Positions 7,238 to 13,570 of a DNA stretch of 17,504 bases are shown piece after piece. Every line of letters begins with the position of its first letter. The stretch's first letter is position 1. A program made the translations under genes and the position numbers. Below the pieces are notes generated by a model. It saw nothing but the letters and a program-made list of their open reading frames with translations, was not told the DNA's origin and made no database searches. Source of the stretch: CAMCSH01 sp043748535 (GTDB lineage: Bacteria > Verrucomicrobiota > Lentisphaeria > Lentisphaerales > Lentisphaeraceae); the NCBI GenBank assembly GCA_043748535.1, contig JAYTMY010000118.1, positions 1-17,504 of the forward strand, read 5' to 3'.

Positions 7238-8266
7238 ATGCTCAGCCGCTCTTTCGCTTTTATGCTTGTCGCCGGGCTCAGTTCCTGCCATTCAGCGGCT
7301 CCGGCGCCTGCACCCCTTGCCAGCAAAATACCCCGGACGGAGATGGAAAAGGAGACAGGTAAAGCGGCGGAAGATATCATGGCAATTGGCCTCGAAACGA
7401 TCAAGGCAGCCAACGAGGGGCGGGAGATTTCGCCCGAGCGCAAGGCGGAGATCGAGAGAATTTCGAATCGCTCCATGGATGTCGTGTGCCGCCAGATGAA
7501 AGGAATGGTTGGCCCTGATTTTCGCCTGAAGAGCGGCATGACTTTTGATCAGATGGAGAAACAGAATCCGAACTTCGATCGATTAGAAGTCGTCAAAGAG
7601 ATGCTGCCGGTGGAGGCTGCGCGCATCGAAGCTCGACGCGTGGAGATCGAAGCTCGACGCGTGGAGTTGGAAGGACCTGTCAATCTAGCCCAGCGCCAAG
7701 TTGAGCTAAGAAAGCGCTCGGACGAACTCCTGCAGAAGTCTCGTTCAGCCTTGAAATCGATTGAAGAAGTCGATTCACCGGAAGCAAAGGCTCGCCGCGA
7801 GCGTATTGAGCTTCAGAACGACACTTGGGAGCAGTATCACGCCCAGATTCCCGAGGCGAAGGCAGAAATAGCCGAGCTGGCGCAGAAGAAAATTGTGGTG
7901 GATAATCAGCGTCGGCTTTTGATCCAGATGGCCAAAGCGTACGGATTGGGCGATGCCTTATTGCCGCCGATGCGTTGCAACATCCTCGGCACCAAAGGCA
8001 CTCGCGTGCTGCAATGGCAAGTGGCGGTGAAGGGCGATGCCGAGGTTCTGAGGCAATTGACCGAAGGAGTTTTACACCATCGGGCGCGGGCGAAGATACT
8101 CGACATCCTTGGTGCGCTGAGCTTGGATCAGCTCGATCAGGCGAACGCCAAAAAGCGTCTGGCGGGAGTCATCACCGACGCCTTGAACGAGCTCAAAACT
8201 GAAGCGTCTCCGGAGCTCAAGGGCAAGATCGAAGAAGTCTATTTCGTCGAGTTCTTGATCCAGTGA
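7238..8266 (+). CDS. Coiled-coil lipoprotein with a FliL-like C-terminal domain
   Basis: A 342-residue protein with a lipoprotein signal: a hydrophobic stretch ending LSS-Cys17, followed by an Ala/Pro-rich linker, so it is probably membrane-anchored by lipid. Residues ~120-235 are rich in Glu, Arg, Lys and Leu and look like a coiled coil. The last ~95 residues (RVLQWQVAVKGD, then AKILDILGALSLDQL, ending KIEEVYFVEFLIQ) closely resemble the C-terminal core of FliL, the flagellar stator-associated protein, including the typical ending EVYFxxFxIQ. FliL normally has one N-terminal membrane helix and about 150-180 residues. Here the anchor is lipid and a long coil is added, and no flagellar genes are nearby. 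Start ATG 7238 has only a weak GAG upstream. Lipoprotein call is firm; the FliL relation is my motif reading. Confidence 0.8.
   Translation: MLSRSFAFMLVAGLSSCHSAAPAPAPLASKIPRTEMEKETGKAAEDIMAIGLETIKAANEGREISPERKAEIERISNRSMDVVCRQMKGMVGPDFRLKSGMTFDQMEKQNPNFDRLEVVKEMLPVEAARIEARRVEIEARRVELEGPVNLAQRQVELRKRSDELLQKSRSALKSIEEVDSPEAKARRERIELQNDTWEQYHAQIPEAKAEIAELAQKKIVVDNQRRLLIQMAKAYGLGDALLPPMRCNILGTKGTRVLQWQVAVKGDAEVLRQLTEGVLHHRARAKILDILGALSLDQLDQANAKKRLAGVITDALNELKTEASPELKGKIEEVYFVEFLIQ
7625..7666 (+). repeat. Perfect 21-bp tandem duplication inside the FliL-like gene
   Basis: The 21-base unit at 7625-7645 is repeated exactly at 7646-7666. It encodes IEARRVE twice (residues 130-136 and 137-143) and keeps the frame and the heptad length, extending the coiled coil by exactly one heptad. 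Identity at the silent positions suggests a recent duplication. Confidence 0.9.
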
Positions 8267-8275
8267 AAGAGTCGT

Positions 8276-8373
8276 CTTGAGTTCATTCATGGTTTGTAGT
8301 CCCGGCTTCAGCCGGTGGGTTGAGCTCAAGCGGCTAGAGAGGTCTGGTTATTGAGCTTGAGTTCATGCATGGT
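8276..8373. repeat. Imperfect 18-bp direct repeats flanking a REP-like palindrome
   Basis: CTTGAGTTCATTCATGGT at 8276-8293 recurs with one change (CATGCAT for CATTCAT) at 8356-8373, 80 bases later. Between them lies GTAGTC followed by the hairpin CCGGCT-tc-AGCCGG (8296-8315), which has the GTAG head typical of many REP sequences, and a 10-bp palindrome TTGAGCTCAA (8320-8329). The layout suggests an inserted or decayed repeat element in the gap after the lipoprotein gene. No gene is seen in 8267-8527. Confidence 0.5.
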
Positions 8374-8424
8374 GGACTGGCCTCGCTTCGCGACGCCGCG
8401 ACCGAGCGTTCATCTTCGGTTGCA

Positions 8425-8482
8425 CCTAAACCAGGGTATGCGATGCGCCAACCCTTCGCTTTGAGACGCAACCCCTTCGGGT
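8425..8482. repeat. Degenerate repeat segments resembling those at the right edge
   Basis: Two pieces here resemble pieces at 17440-17504. AACCAGGGT...GATGCG...AACCC (8425-8454) resembles AACCCAGGGT...GATGCGGC...AACCC near 17472-17504. ACCC-cttc-GGGT within 8466-8482 resembles GACCCCTTCAGGGTC at 17440-17454. The order of the two pieces is reversed at the two sites. They look like members of a dispersed family of short repeats. Confidence 0.4.
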
Positions 8483-8527
8483 AAACTGCCAACTTAGAGC
8501 GCGGGTGATTTTTCTAGCGGCGCTTCG

Positions 8528-11389
8528 TCATTTCGGCAAGCGCCGGGAGTTCGCTTCCATACGTGTCTTCGTGTTCGCATCAGCTTCCCGGCTCAAGGCG
8601 TTTTTGAGTTCGGTGACCAAGGCCGGATCTTGCCGGAGGTCGCGTCGGCAGAGCTGTTGGAAGGCGAGTTCGCGGATCAGCGGCGCGGGGTCTTTCAAAG
8701 CGACAAGACCTTGGCTGCGGCCGGTGGCGCCGTCGAGTTGCAGCAGGAGACTCCAAGCGGCGCGGCGGGCATCGAGATCCTTCTCTTGGGCGAGCACTTG
8801 TTTGAGCTGGGTGATGAGCGCAGTGTCGTCTTCTTTCAGGCGCGGCAATTGCTGTAGGGCGTTGCGGCGGCTGCGCTCGGAAGGACTGCTGAGGGCGAGC
8901 TGCAGAAGAGCTGCCGCTGCCTGTTGCCGGTTCGCTGCTTGATGAACGAGGCCGCGCCAATGACTGATCTGGCGATTGTCCCATTGCTGCTGCAGCTGGT
9001 CGCGACGCTTCGGCTCGGGCTGAGCAGCAATCACGGCAGAGCAGGTCTTGGCGTCCGGGAAAGTCACATCGTCGCCGGCCAAGGCGTTTTCGAGCGCTTT
9101 GCCGCGGACGCCGACGTCGGCATCGTTCAGACCGAGGGCGAGAAGAGGACGGAAGGCGGGGCTTTTCTGGTAGGTCAAACCCTTGAGAATCGTGGTGCGC
9201 CCGATGAGGTCGAAGTCCGGCCATTTGGCCCTCAGCGCAGCGATCTGATTCTTCGGGTCGGCGTCGGCACCGAGGAGGCGTTCGAGGCCGTATTGGACCC
9301 AGCGCGGATCGTGGCTTTGTGCCATCAAGGCGCTTAATTCCCCCAGCGGGATGTCTTTGAGCTTTTGATAGAAGTTTTCCCAGAGGACATTCTTGATGCT
9401 CTGACGCTGCGATTCTTCCGGCATTGCGGCAGCGGCGGCGAAGCCTTGACGCAGGGTGGCGGCGAGATTTTGCGCCGCGAATTTGGCGAGCCAGGGACCG
9501 ACCTGGCGCCGCAGTTCCTGGTCAGGCGAGGCAAGGGATTTCCAGGCGAGTTCCTGCAGGGCTTTGACGACTTCCGGCTTGGCGGCGAGCGCGGCTTCCT
9601 CTTGCCAGGATTTCTGCAGCAGACGGCAGGCTTCGCCGTCGCTGAGTTTGTCAGTTTCGGCGAGCAACACGGCATAGCCTTGCTGCTCGAGGAAGGCGTC
9701 AAACACGGCGTCGCGGCACTTGGGGTCGCTCCGGCGCAGTTGCAGCAGGACCGGATGGAACTCGGCGGCGAGCTTGCCCTCGCGTTGGCGCCGGATGAGA
9801 TTTTGATTCCACGGATCGAGAAGACGGCTGCGGCTGGCGACATCGAGAGTTTCGATGGCTTGGCGCAAGCGCTGATCGTCGTCGGGACTGAGGGGGAATT
9901 GGGCGTGATTCATCAGGTAAATCATTTCGCCGAGGAGCTGGGCATCGGCGCCGGGCAGGAGGCCGAGGCAGAGGCTGTGCACCAGCTGTTTTTCATCTTT
10001 GCCAGCCTCGCGCATGTGCCAGTCGCGCTGCACCAGCCGCAGGCTGGCGAGGCGGTTTTTTGTCTCCTGTTTTTCCAAGCCTTGAAGCAGCTGCGGGGCG
10101 AGGCCGCGGCGCAAAGCCAAGGGCAGGGCCCAGAGGCGGATGCCGTCGCTCTGCTGGTCGGAGCTCGTCGCCAAGCTCAGCAACTGGACCTCCGGGAGGT
10201 CGTTTTCGTAGGGTTTAAGAGCGGTTTTGAGCTCTTCGGGAAGAGCGTAGCGGCATTCCTCCAAGAGCTTCAGCAAAGCCTGGCGGATGGCGGGCGAGGG
10301 CGGCGCGGCGGCGAGGGCTTTGACCGCAAGGGTCTGCAAGCTGCTCTGACTGGCGTCGCGATAGATCAGCGGCGCACTTTCCTTGTCGAGCTGGAGCAGG
10401 CCGAGAGCCTGGACCGGGCTGAGTTGCGGCGGCAGCACCTTCACCAATTTGCTGCGCTGCACCGTCTCGCTCGAGCCGGAGAAAAAGGTGACGTTGAGGG
10501 TCTGTGGCAGCTGCTCGAGCAGGCCGAAATCGCTGCACAGGCTTTTCTCCGTCAAGGCGCCGCCGAAGGCTTCGCTGCTGCCGCTCACGGCCGGCAGCTT
10601 CACATAGGTCAGGGTGCAGAGATTGTAGCGGTTCAAGGCGAGGGGATTGAGCAGCAAGGCCTGCCCCTTGGGGACGGCGGTCTTGATCGTGTCGACGGTT
10701 TTTCCGCTGCCGTTGACGAAGCTGAATTCGTAATTGCCGGTGTCGAGCTTCAGGGTCGAGAAGCCGCCGGCGGCGATGCTGAGTTTTTTCTCGCCGTCGA
10801 CCATCAAGGTCAGCTCGTCGTCGCTGCCGTTGTCGATGGTGACATTGGGGATTTGCGCTGCAGCTGCCGCGACCTGGCCCGGTGCCTTGCCGCCATTGAT
10901 CGCCTGGTTGGCGGCGAAGGCGATACCGAGGTATAGCCCGAGTGCGACCAGGCTGACCGCGCCGGTGGCGGCCCAGGCGGCGGGACGGCCGAGATTGCTA
11001 CGGAAGATCGCCCAGTTGACCCCCGCCGCCGCACCGCCGCAAGCGCCGCCGATGAAGCCGCCACCAAAAACCAGAACCAGGGGGGCGCCACTCCAGATCT
11101 TTTCCGGCCAGGTGAGCTCGCGCGGGCCTGAATCTGAATCCGCCGCCAGAACAGAGGAGCGCGCCATGCCTTCCATCACCAGGCTGAGGGTGTCACCGCG
11201 AAGGGCGAGGCGGATGCGCACCGGCAGGCCCGAGTTGTCGCTGACGCTGAAGGCCTGCGGATCATCCGGATCGGGAGCCAAGATGCCATCATCGAGACAG
11301 AGGCTGTAGCGGCCGCTGTCGGGGTCGAAGCGACCGCTCAGTTGCCGCCCGGCAAAACGCGGCGAGGTGGAGATGGCGGTTTCAAGCAC
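8528..11389 (-). CDS. Membrane-anchored protein with a PEGA-like domain and a long helical-repeat (HEAT-like) C-terminal region
   Basis: A 953-residue protein I cannot assign to a named family. Residues 1-95 are beta-rich and hydrophilic. Two Gly/Ala-rich membrane helices follow (about 102-128, with GGGFIGGACGGAAAG, and 136-162). Residues ~180-245 look like a small beta sandwich of PEGA type (NVTIDNGSDDELTLMVDGEKK). From about residue 400 to the end the sequence is a series of Leu/Ala-rich helical pairs, as in HEAT or related solenoids, ending with a clear repeat near LKDPAPLIRELAFQQL. Such solenoids bind other proteins or act as scaffolds. The start is GTG (11387-11389) with AGAGG about 7 bases upstream, and no better ATG lies nearby. 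A terminator separates it from the EF-hand gene upstream, so it is probably transcribed on its own. A role in envelope organisation is only a guess. Confidence 0.8.
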   Translation of the reverse strand: MLETAISTSPRFAGRQLSGRFDPDSGRYSLCLDDGILAPDPDDPQAFSVSDNSGLPVRIRLALRGDTLSLVMEGMARSSVLAADSDSGPRELTWPEKIWSGAPLVLVFGGGFIGGACGGAAAGVNWAIFRSNLGRPAAWAATGAVSLVALGLYLGIAFAANQAINGGKAPGQVAAAAAQIPNVTIDNGSDDELTLMVDGEKKLSIAAGGFSTLKLDTGNYEFSFVNGSGKTVDTIKTAVPKGQALLLNPLALNRYNLCTLTYVKLPAVSGSSEAFGGALTEKSLCSDFGLLEQLPQTLNVTFFSGSSETVQRSKLVKVLPPQLSPVQALGLLQLDKESAPLIYRDASQSSLQTLAVKALAAAPPSPAIRQALLKLLEECRYALPEELKTALKPYENDLPEVQLLSLATSSDQQSDGIRLWALPLALRRGLAPQLLQGLEKQETKNRLASLRLVQRDWHMREAGKDEKQLVHSLCLGLLPGADAQLLGEMIYLMNHAQFPLSPDDDQRLRQAIETLDVASRSRLLDPWNQNLIRRQREGKLAAEFHPVLLQLRRSDPKCRDAVFDAFLEQQGYAVLLAETDKLSDGEACRLLQKSWQEEAALAAKPEVVKALQELAWKSLASPDQELRRQVGPWLAKFAAQNLAATLRQGFAAAAAMPEESQRQSIKNVLWENFYQKLKDIPLGELSALMAQSHDPRWVQYGLERLLGADADPKNQIAALRAKWPDFDLIGRTTILKGLTYQKSPAFRPLLALGLNDADVGVRGKALENALAGDDVTFPDAKTCSAVIAAQPEPKRRDQLQQQWDNRQISHWRGLVHQAANRQQAAAALLQLALSSPSERSRRNALQQLPRLKEDDTALITQLKQVLAQEKDLDARRAAWSLLLQLDGATGRSQGLVALKDPAPLIRELAFQQLCRRDLRQDPALVTELKNALSREADANTKTRMEANSRRLPK

Positions 11390-11475
11390 GGTGAGCCTCT
11401 GGGGTTTGAATGTTGCTGCACCGATTGTACCGAGAAAGAAGGGGGCTCGTCAAGGTGAAGAAGGCTCCAGACAGC

Positions 11476-11505
11476 AGAAAGCCGCGGTTTCCACCGCGGC
11501 TTTCT
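11476..11505 (-). terminator. Terminator of the EF-hand gene
   Basis: A perfect 12-bp inverted repeat (AGAAAGCCGCGG at 11476-11487 and CCGCGGCTTTCT at 11494-11505) has a 6-base loop and sits 22 bases past the stop of the EF-hand gene on the minus strand. The T-rich part lies inside the stem's 3' arm, so the hairpin is strong but the trailing U-tract is short. Confidence 0.8.
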
Positions 11506-11527
11506 GAGTAGAGGCGACGAAGAGGAA

Positions 11528-11812
11528 TTACTTCTTCTTGTGGTCTTTGGCTTTCTTTTCGAGAGCGGTGACGGCAGCGTCGAATTCTTCTTTCGACAGG
11601 GCGCCGTCAGAGTTCTTGTCGTATTTGGCGTAGGAGGTAGCGCCAGCGAGTTCTTCTTTCGAGACGGCACCGTCGGAGTTCTTGTCGAGAGCCTTCAGGC
11701 CTTCAACGCTGGCTTTTTCGGCCTTGGGCTTGTCGGCTTTTTTCGCTTCTTCGGCGGAAAGCTGGGCGACGCTGCCGGCGAGGATGAGGCTGAAGAGGAC
11801 GTTCTTGATCAT
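11528..11812 (-). CDS. Small secreted protein with two EF-hand calcium-binding loops
   Basis: A 94-residue protein: a signal peptide (residues 1-20, ending QLSA), a Lys/Ala/Glu-rich linker, and two canonical 12-residue EF-hand loops, DKNSDGAVSKEE (43-54) and DKNSDGALSKEE (65-76). Both have Asp at positions 1 and 5, Gly at 6 and Glu at 12, so calcium binding is expected. The tail is a Lys-rich helix. Small exported EF-hand proteins are common in Planctomycetes and Verrucomicrobia; their partners are mostly unknown. ATG has GGAGA about 7 bases upstream. The two loops are nearly identical, which suggests an internal duplication. The gene has its own terminator and is divergent from the ABC ATPase gene. 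Confidence 0.9.
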   Translation of the reverse strand: MIKNVLFSLILAGSVAQLSAEEAKKADKPKAEKASVEGLKALDKNSDGAVSKEELAGATSYAKYDKNSDGALSKEEFDAAVTALEKKAKDHKKK

Positions 11813-11890
11813 GTTGGATTCTCCGGGTTTGTGGGGGTGAAAAGCGCCCTTTAAGGTGTCGAGCGATCAGGAATCCGATCGGGATTACCG

Positions 11891-11917
11891 ATGAAATTCC
11901 TTTAATCAAAGTTTCAT
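11891..11917. promoter_or_regulatory. AT-rich dyad in the gap between the EF-hand and ABC genes
   Basis: In the 200-bp gap between divergent genes, ATGAAA (11891-11896) and TTTCAT (11912-11917) are inverted. Inside them CTTT-aatc-AAAG continues the dyad, giving an interrupted AT-rich palindrome. A second short dyad AATCC-gatcg-GGATT lies at 11872-11886. Either could be an operator. No convincing -35/-10 pair was found, so this is only a candidate. Confidence 0.3.
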
Positions 11918-12012
11918 GACACTAGGGATTTCGGTCAGATTTTCTTTTGCGGAGGACGCAGATCGGGCAAGCATCGGCATCGTATCCGAGGAAAAAATGA
12001 GGAGTTCCCCCC

Positions 12013-12678
12013 ATGGCCTTGCTGGAAATCTCTGGACTGCGCAAATCCTACGGCTCCCAAGTCGTGCTCGACATCGCCGAATTCCACCTCGAAGCCGGAT
12101 CGCAGACGGTGCTTGCCGGTCCTTCGGGATCGGGCAAAAGCACCCTGCTGTCGGTGATCGCCGGGCTGCTGCGTCCCGAAGCCGGCAGCGTCCGGCTCTG
12201 CGGCGACGAGCTCTACGCCTTGCCAGAGGCGGCGCGCGACCGCTTCCGCGCTCGTCATCTCGGCGTCCTTTTCCAGGATGCGGCGCTGCTTAACTCCTGC
12301 ACCGCGCTGGAGAACGTCACCCTGGCCCAGAGCTTTGCCGGCAAGCCCGACAAGGCCCGGGCGGAAAGCCTCCTCGCCCATCTCGGCCTCGGCGATCGCC
12401 TCAGTCATTTTCCCACTCAGTTGTCGCCCGGCCAACGCCAGCGCGTCGCCCTCGCCCGCTCGCTGGTCAACCGACCCGCCCTGCTCCTCGCCGACGAGCC
12501 CACCGCGGCGCTCGATCCGGCATCGGCAAAACGCTCACTCGAGATGATCCGCTCCGCCTGCTCCGAAGACGGCTGCGCCCTGCTCATCATCTCGCACGAC
12601 CCTCGCCTCACCGGCGGCGATCTGCCCGTGCTGCAACTCGGCGACTTCAACCGCGCCGGAAGACGGGAGGAAAACTGA
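12013..12678 (+). CDS. ABC transporter ATP-binding protein (LolD/MacB-like ATPase)
   Basis: A 221-residue ATPase with every ABC motif: Walker A GPSGSGKST (36-44), Q-loop Gln88, signature LSPGQ (137-141; the usual form is LSGGQ), Walker B ALLLADE (156-162), D-loop ALD and switch His195 (ISHD). Overall it most resembles the LolD/FtsE/MacB class, which pairs with FtsX/MacB-type permeases for lipoprotein release, division or efflux. AGGAG at 12000-12004 lies 8 bases before ATG 12013. The stop overlaps the next start (TGATG), so the two products are probably made in fixed ratio. The neighbour is not an FtsX/MacB permease, so the partner and cargo are unclear. Confidence 0.93.
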   Translation: MALLEISGLRKSYGSQVVLDIAEFHLEAGSQTVLAGPSGSGKSTLLSVIAGLLRPEAGSVRLCGDELYALPEAARDRFRARHLGVLFQDAALLNSCTALENVTLAQSFAGKPDKARAESLLAHLGLGDRLSHFPTQLSPGQRQRVALARSLVNRPALLLADEPTAALDPASAKRSLEMIRSACSEDGCALLIISHDPRLTGGDLPVLQLGDFNRAGRREEN

Positions 12679-13373
12679 TGGTCGATCCAAGCGCACGCTC
12701 CGCACTTGCTGCGGCCATGAGGGGCTATCTGCGGGAGGAGCTGACCGCATTTCAGCTCGATGAAGCCTTAGATAAGCTCAGGAACTCGACCCGGGACGAA
12801 ACTTGCCTGGAAGTCGCGGATTGGCTCTGGTATTCCTACGATGACATTGATGACCACCGCGTCATTGCCGACAAGAGCTCGTGGGACACCCTCCATCGCC
12901 TGCTGCTTCTGATCGAGTCCGGCGCGGAGTGGCAAAAAAGCCCCGTCATCTGGTCCTGGGGCAGACTCCAGGCCTTGGCACTGCTGTTTTTCGGCATCTT
13001 TCTCTCCATCGCCGTTCCGAGTGGCTGGGGACAGCATCTCTTGATCTTGGCCCTCCCCTTCGGTTTTGTGGTCGTGGCGATCAATTGGGCTGAACGCCGC
13101 AAGGAAAAGCAAACGGCGAGCGCAATCCTGGATGCCCTGACGCCTTTCTCTTCTTTGGCGGAGCTGCGCCAGGCTCGCCTCCGCGTACCCGGCTTTGTCA
13201 AAATGCCGCTGCCTCAGACTGTCCTAAGCCGATGCATCCGCCAACCTCTTGCCGGAGTCATCATGAGCCTCCCCAGTTATATTCTCTCGGCCATTTTTTC
13301 GCCTCTTATCCTTCTTTTGCAATCCCTTCCACGACGACGGCGAGACGCTATGATCGTCTTCCCCGAGATCTGA
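12678..13373 (+). CDS. Membrane protein of unknown function coupled to the ABC ATPase
   Basis: A 231-residue protein whose ATG overlaps the ATPase stop by one base. Residues 1-90 form a soluble helical domain (YLREELTAFQLDEALD, then WYSYDDIDDH, then SSWDTLHRLLLLIESGAEW). I have the impression that this pattern recurs in unnamed bacterial proteins that start with a WxxYDD...W...RLLLLLxS motif. Membrane helices are likely at about 97-113, 119-137 and 193-215, with a basic RRRRD stretch after the last. It is too small and has too few helices to be a classic FtsX/MacB permease and lacks their large extracytoplasmic domain. The tight overlap suggests it works with the ATPase, either as a minimal membrane partner or as a regulator. 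No function is claimed. Confidence 0.8.
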   Translation: MVDPSARSALAAAMRGYLREELTAFQLDEALDKLRNSTRDETCLEVADWLWYSYDDIDDHRVIADKSSWDTLHRLLLLIESGAEWQKSPVIWSWGRLQALALLFFGIFLSIAVPSGWGQHLLILALPFGFVVVAINWAERRKEKQTASAILDALTPFSSLAELRQARLRVPGFVKMPLPQTVLSRCIRQPLAGVIMSLPSYILSAIFSPLILLLQSLPRRRRDAMIVFPEI

Positions 13374-13375
13374 GC

Positions 13376-13531
13376 ATGAAACTCCACCTTGAAGACACAA
13401 GTCCCCCCACTCTTGCTTGGATTCAATCTAGAATTCCCCGCGCCCGGCGCCATCTTGCCGGATTGCGTGACACGCAAATCTCGCCAGAGGACTTGCTTTT
13501 CGCCTTCAATCACCCCATAGTGTCATCGTGA
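13376..13531 (+). CDS. Possible 51-residue protein at the end of the ABC operon
   Basis: ATG 13376 comes 2 bases after the stop of the membrane protein gene and opens a 51-codon frame to TGA 13529-13531. The product begins MKLHLEDTSPPTLAWIQSRI and has a basic middle (PRARRHLAGLR) and no membrane segment. The Shine-Dalgarno sequence is weak (GAG), so expression would depend on coupling. Codon use is less GC-biased at third positions than in the flanking genes. I do not recognise it, and it may be non-coding. Confidence 0.35.
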   Translation: MKLHLEDTSPPTLAWIQSRIPRARRHLAGLRDTQISPEDLLFAFNHPIVSS

Positions 13532-13534
13532 CAC
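13520..13534. promoter_or_regulatory. GTGTCA-N3-TGACAC dyad upstream of tkt
   Basis: A perfect inverted repeat with 6-base arms and a 3-base spacer (GTGTCA at 13520-13525, TGACAC at 13529-13534) lies 37 bases before the tkt start codon and overlaps the stop of the short frame. Size and symmetry fit a dimeric regulator site or a small hairpin in the tkt leader. No regulator can be named. Confidence 0.4.
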
Positions 13535-13570
13535 ACTGATTCTACCCAACCCGAACCCTTGAGGAACCGC

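Noticed and set aside
7162..7539. 125-codon minus-strand frame at the start of the lipoprotein gene
   Set aside because: Overlaps the real lipoprotein signal and coiled-coil coding region on the other strand and shows no recognisable domain.
9365..10936. 523-codon open frame on the plus strand opposite the helical-repeat gene
   Set aside because: Antisense shadow of the minus-strand gene; no start context, no domain, biased composition.
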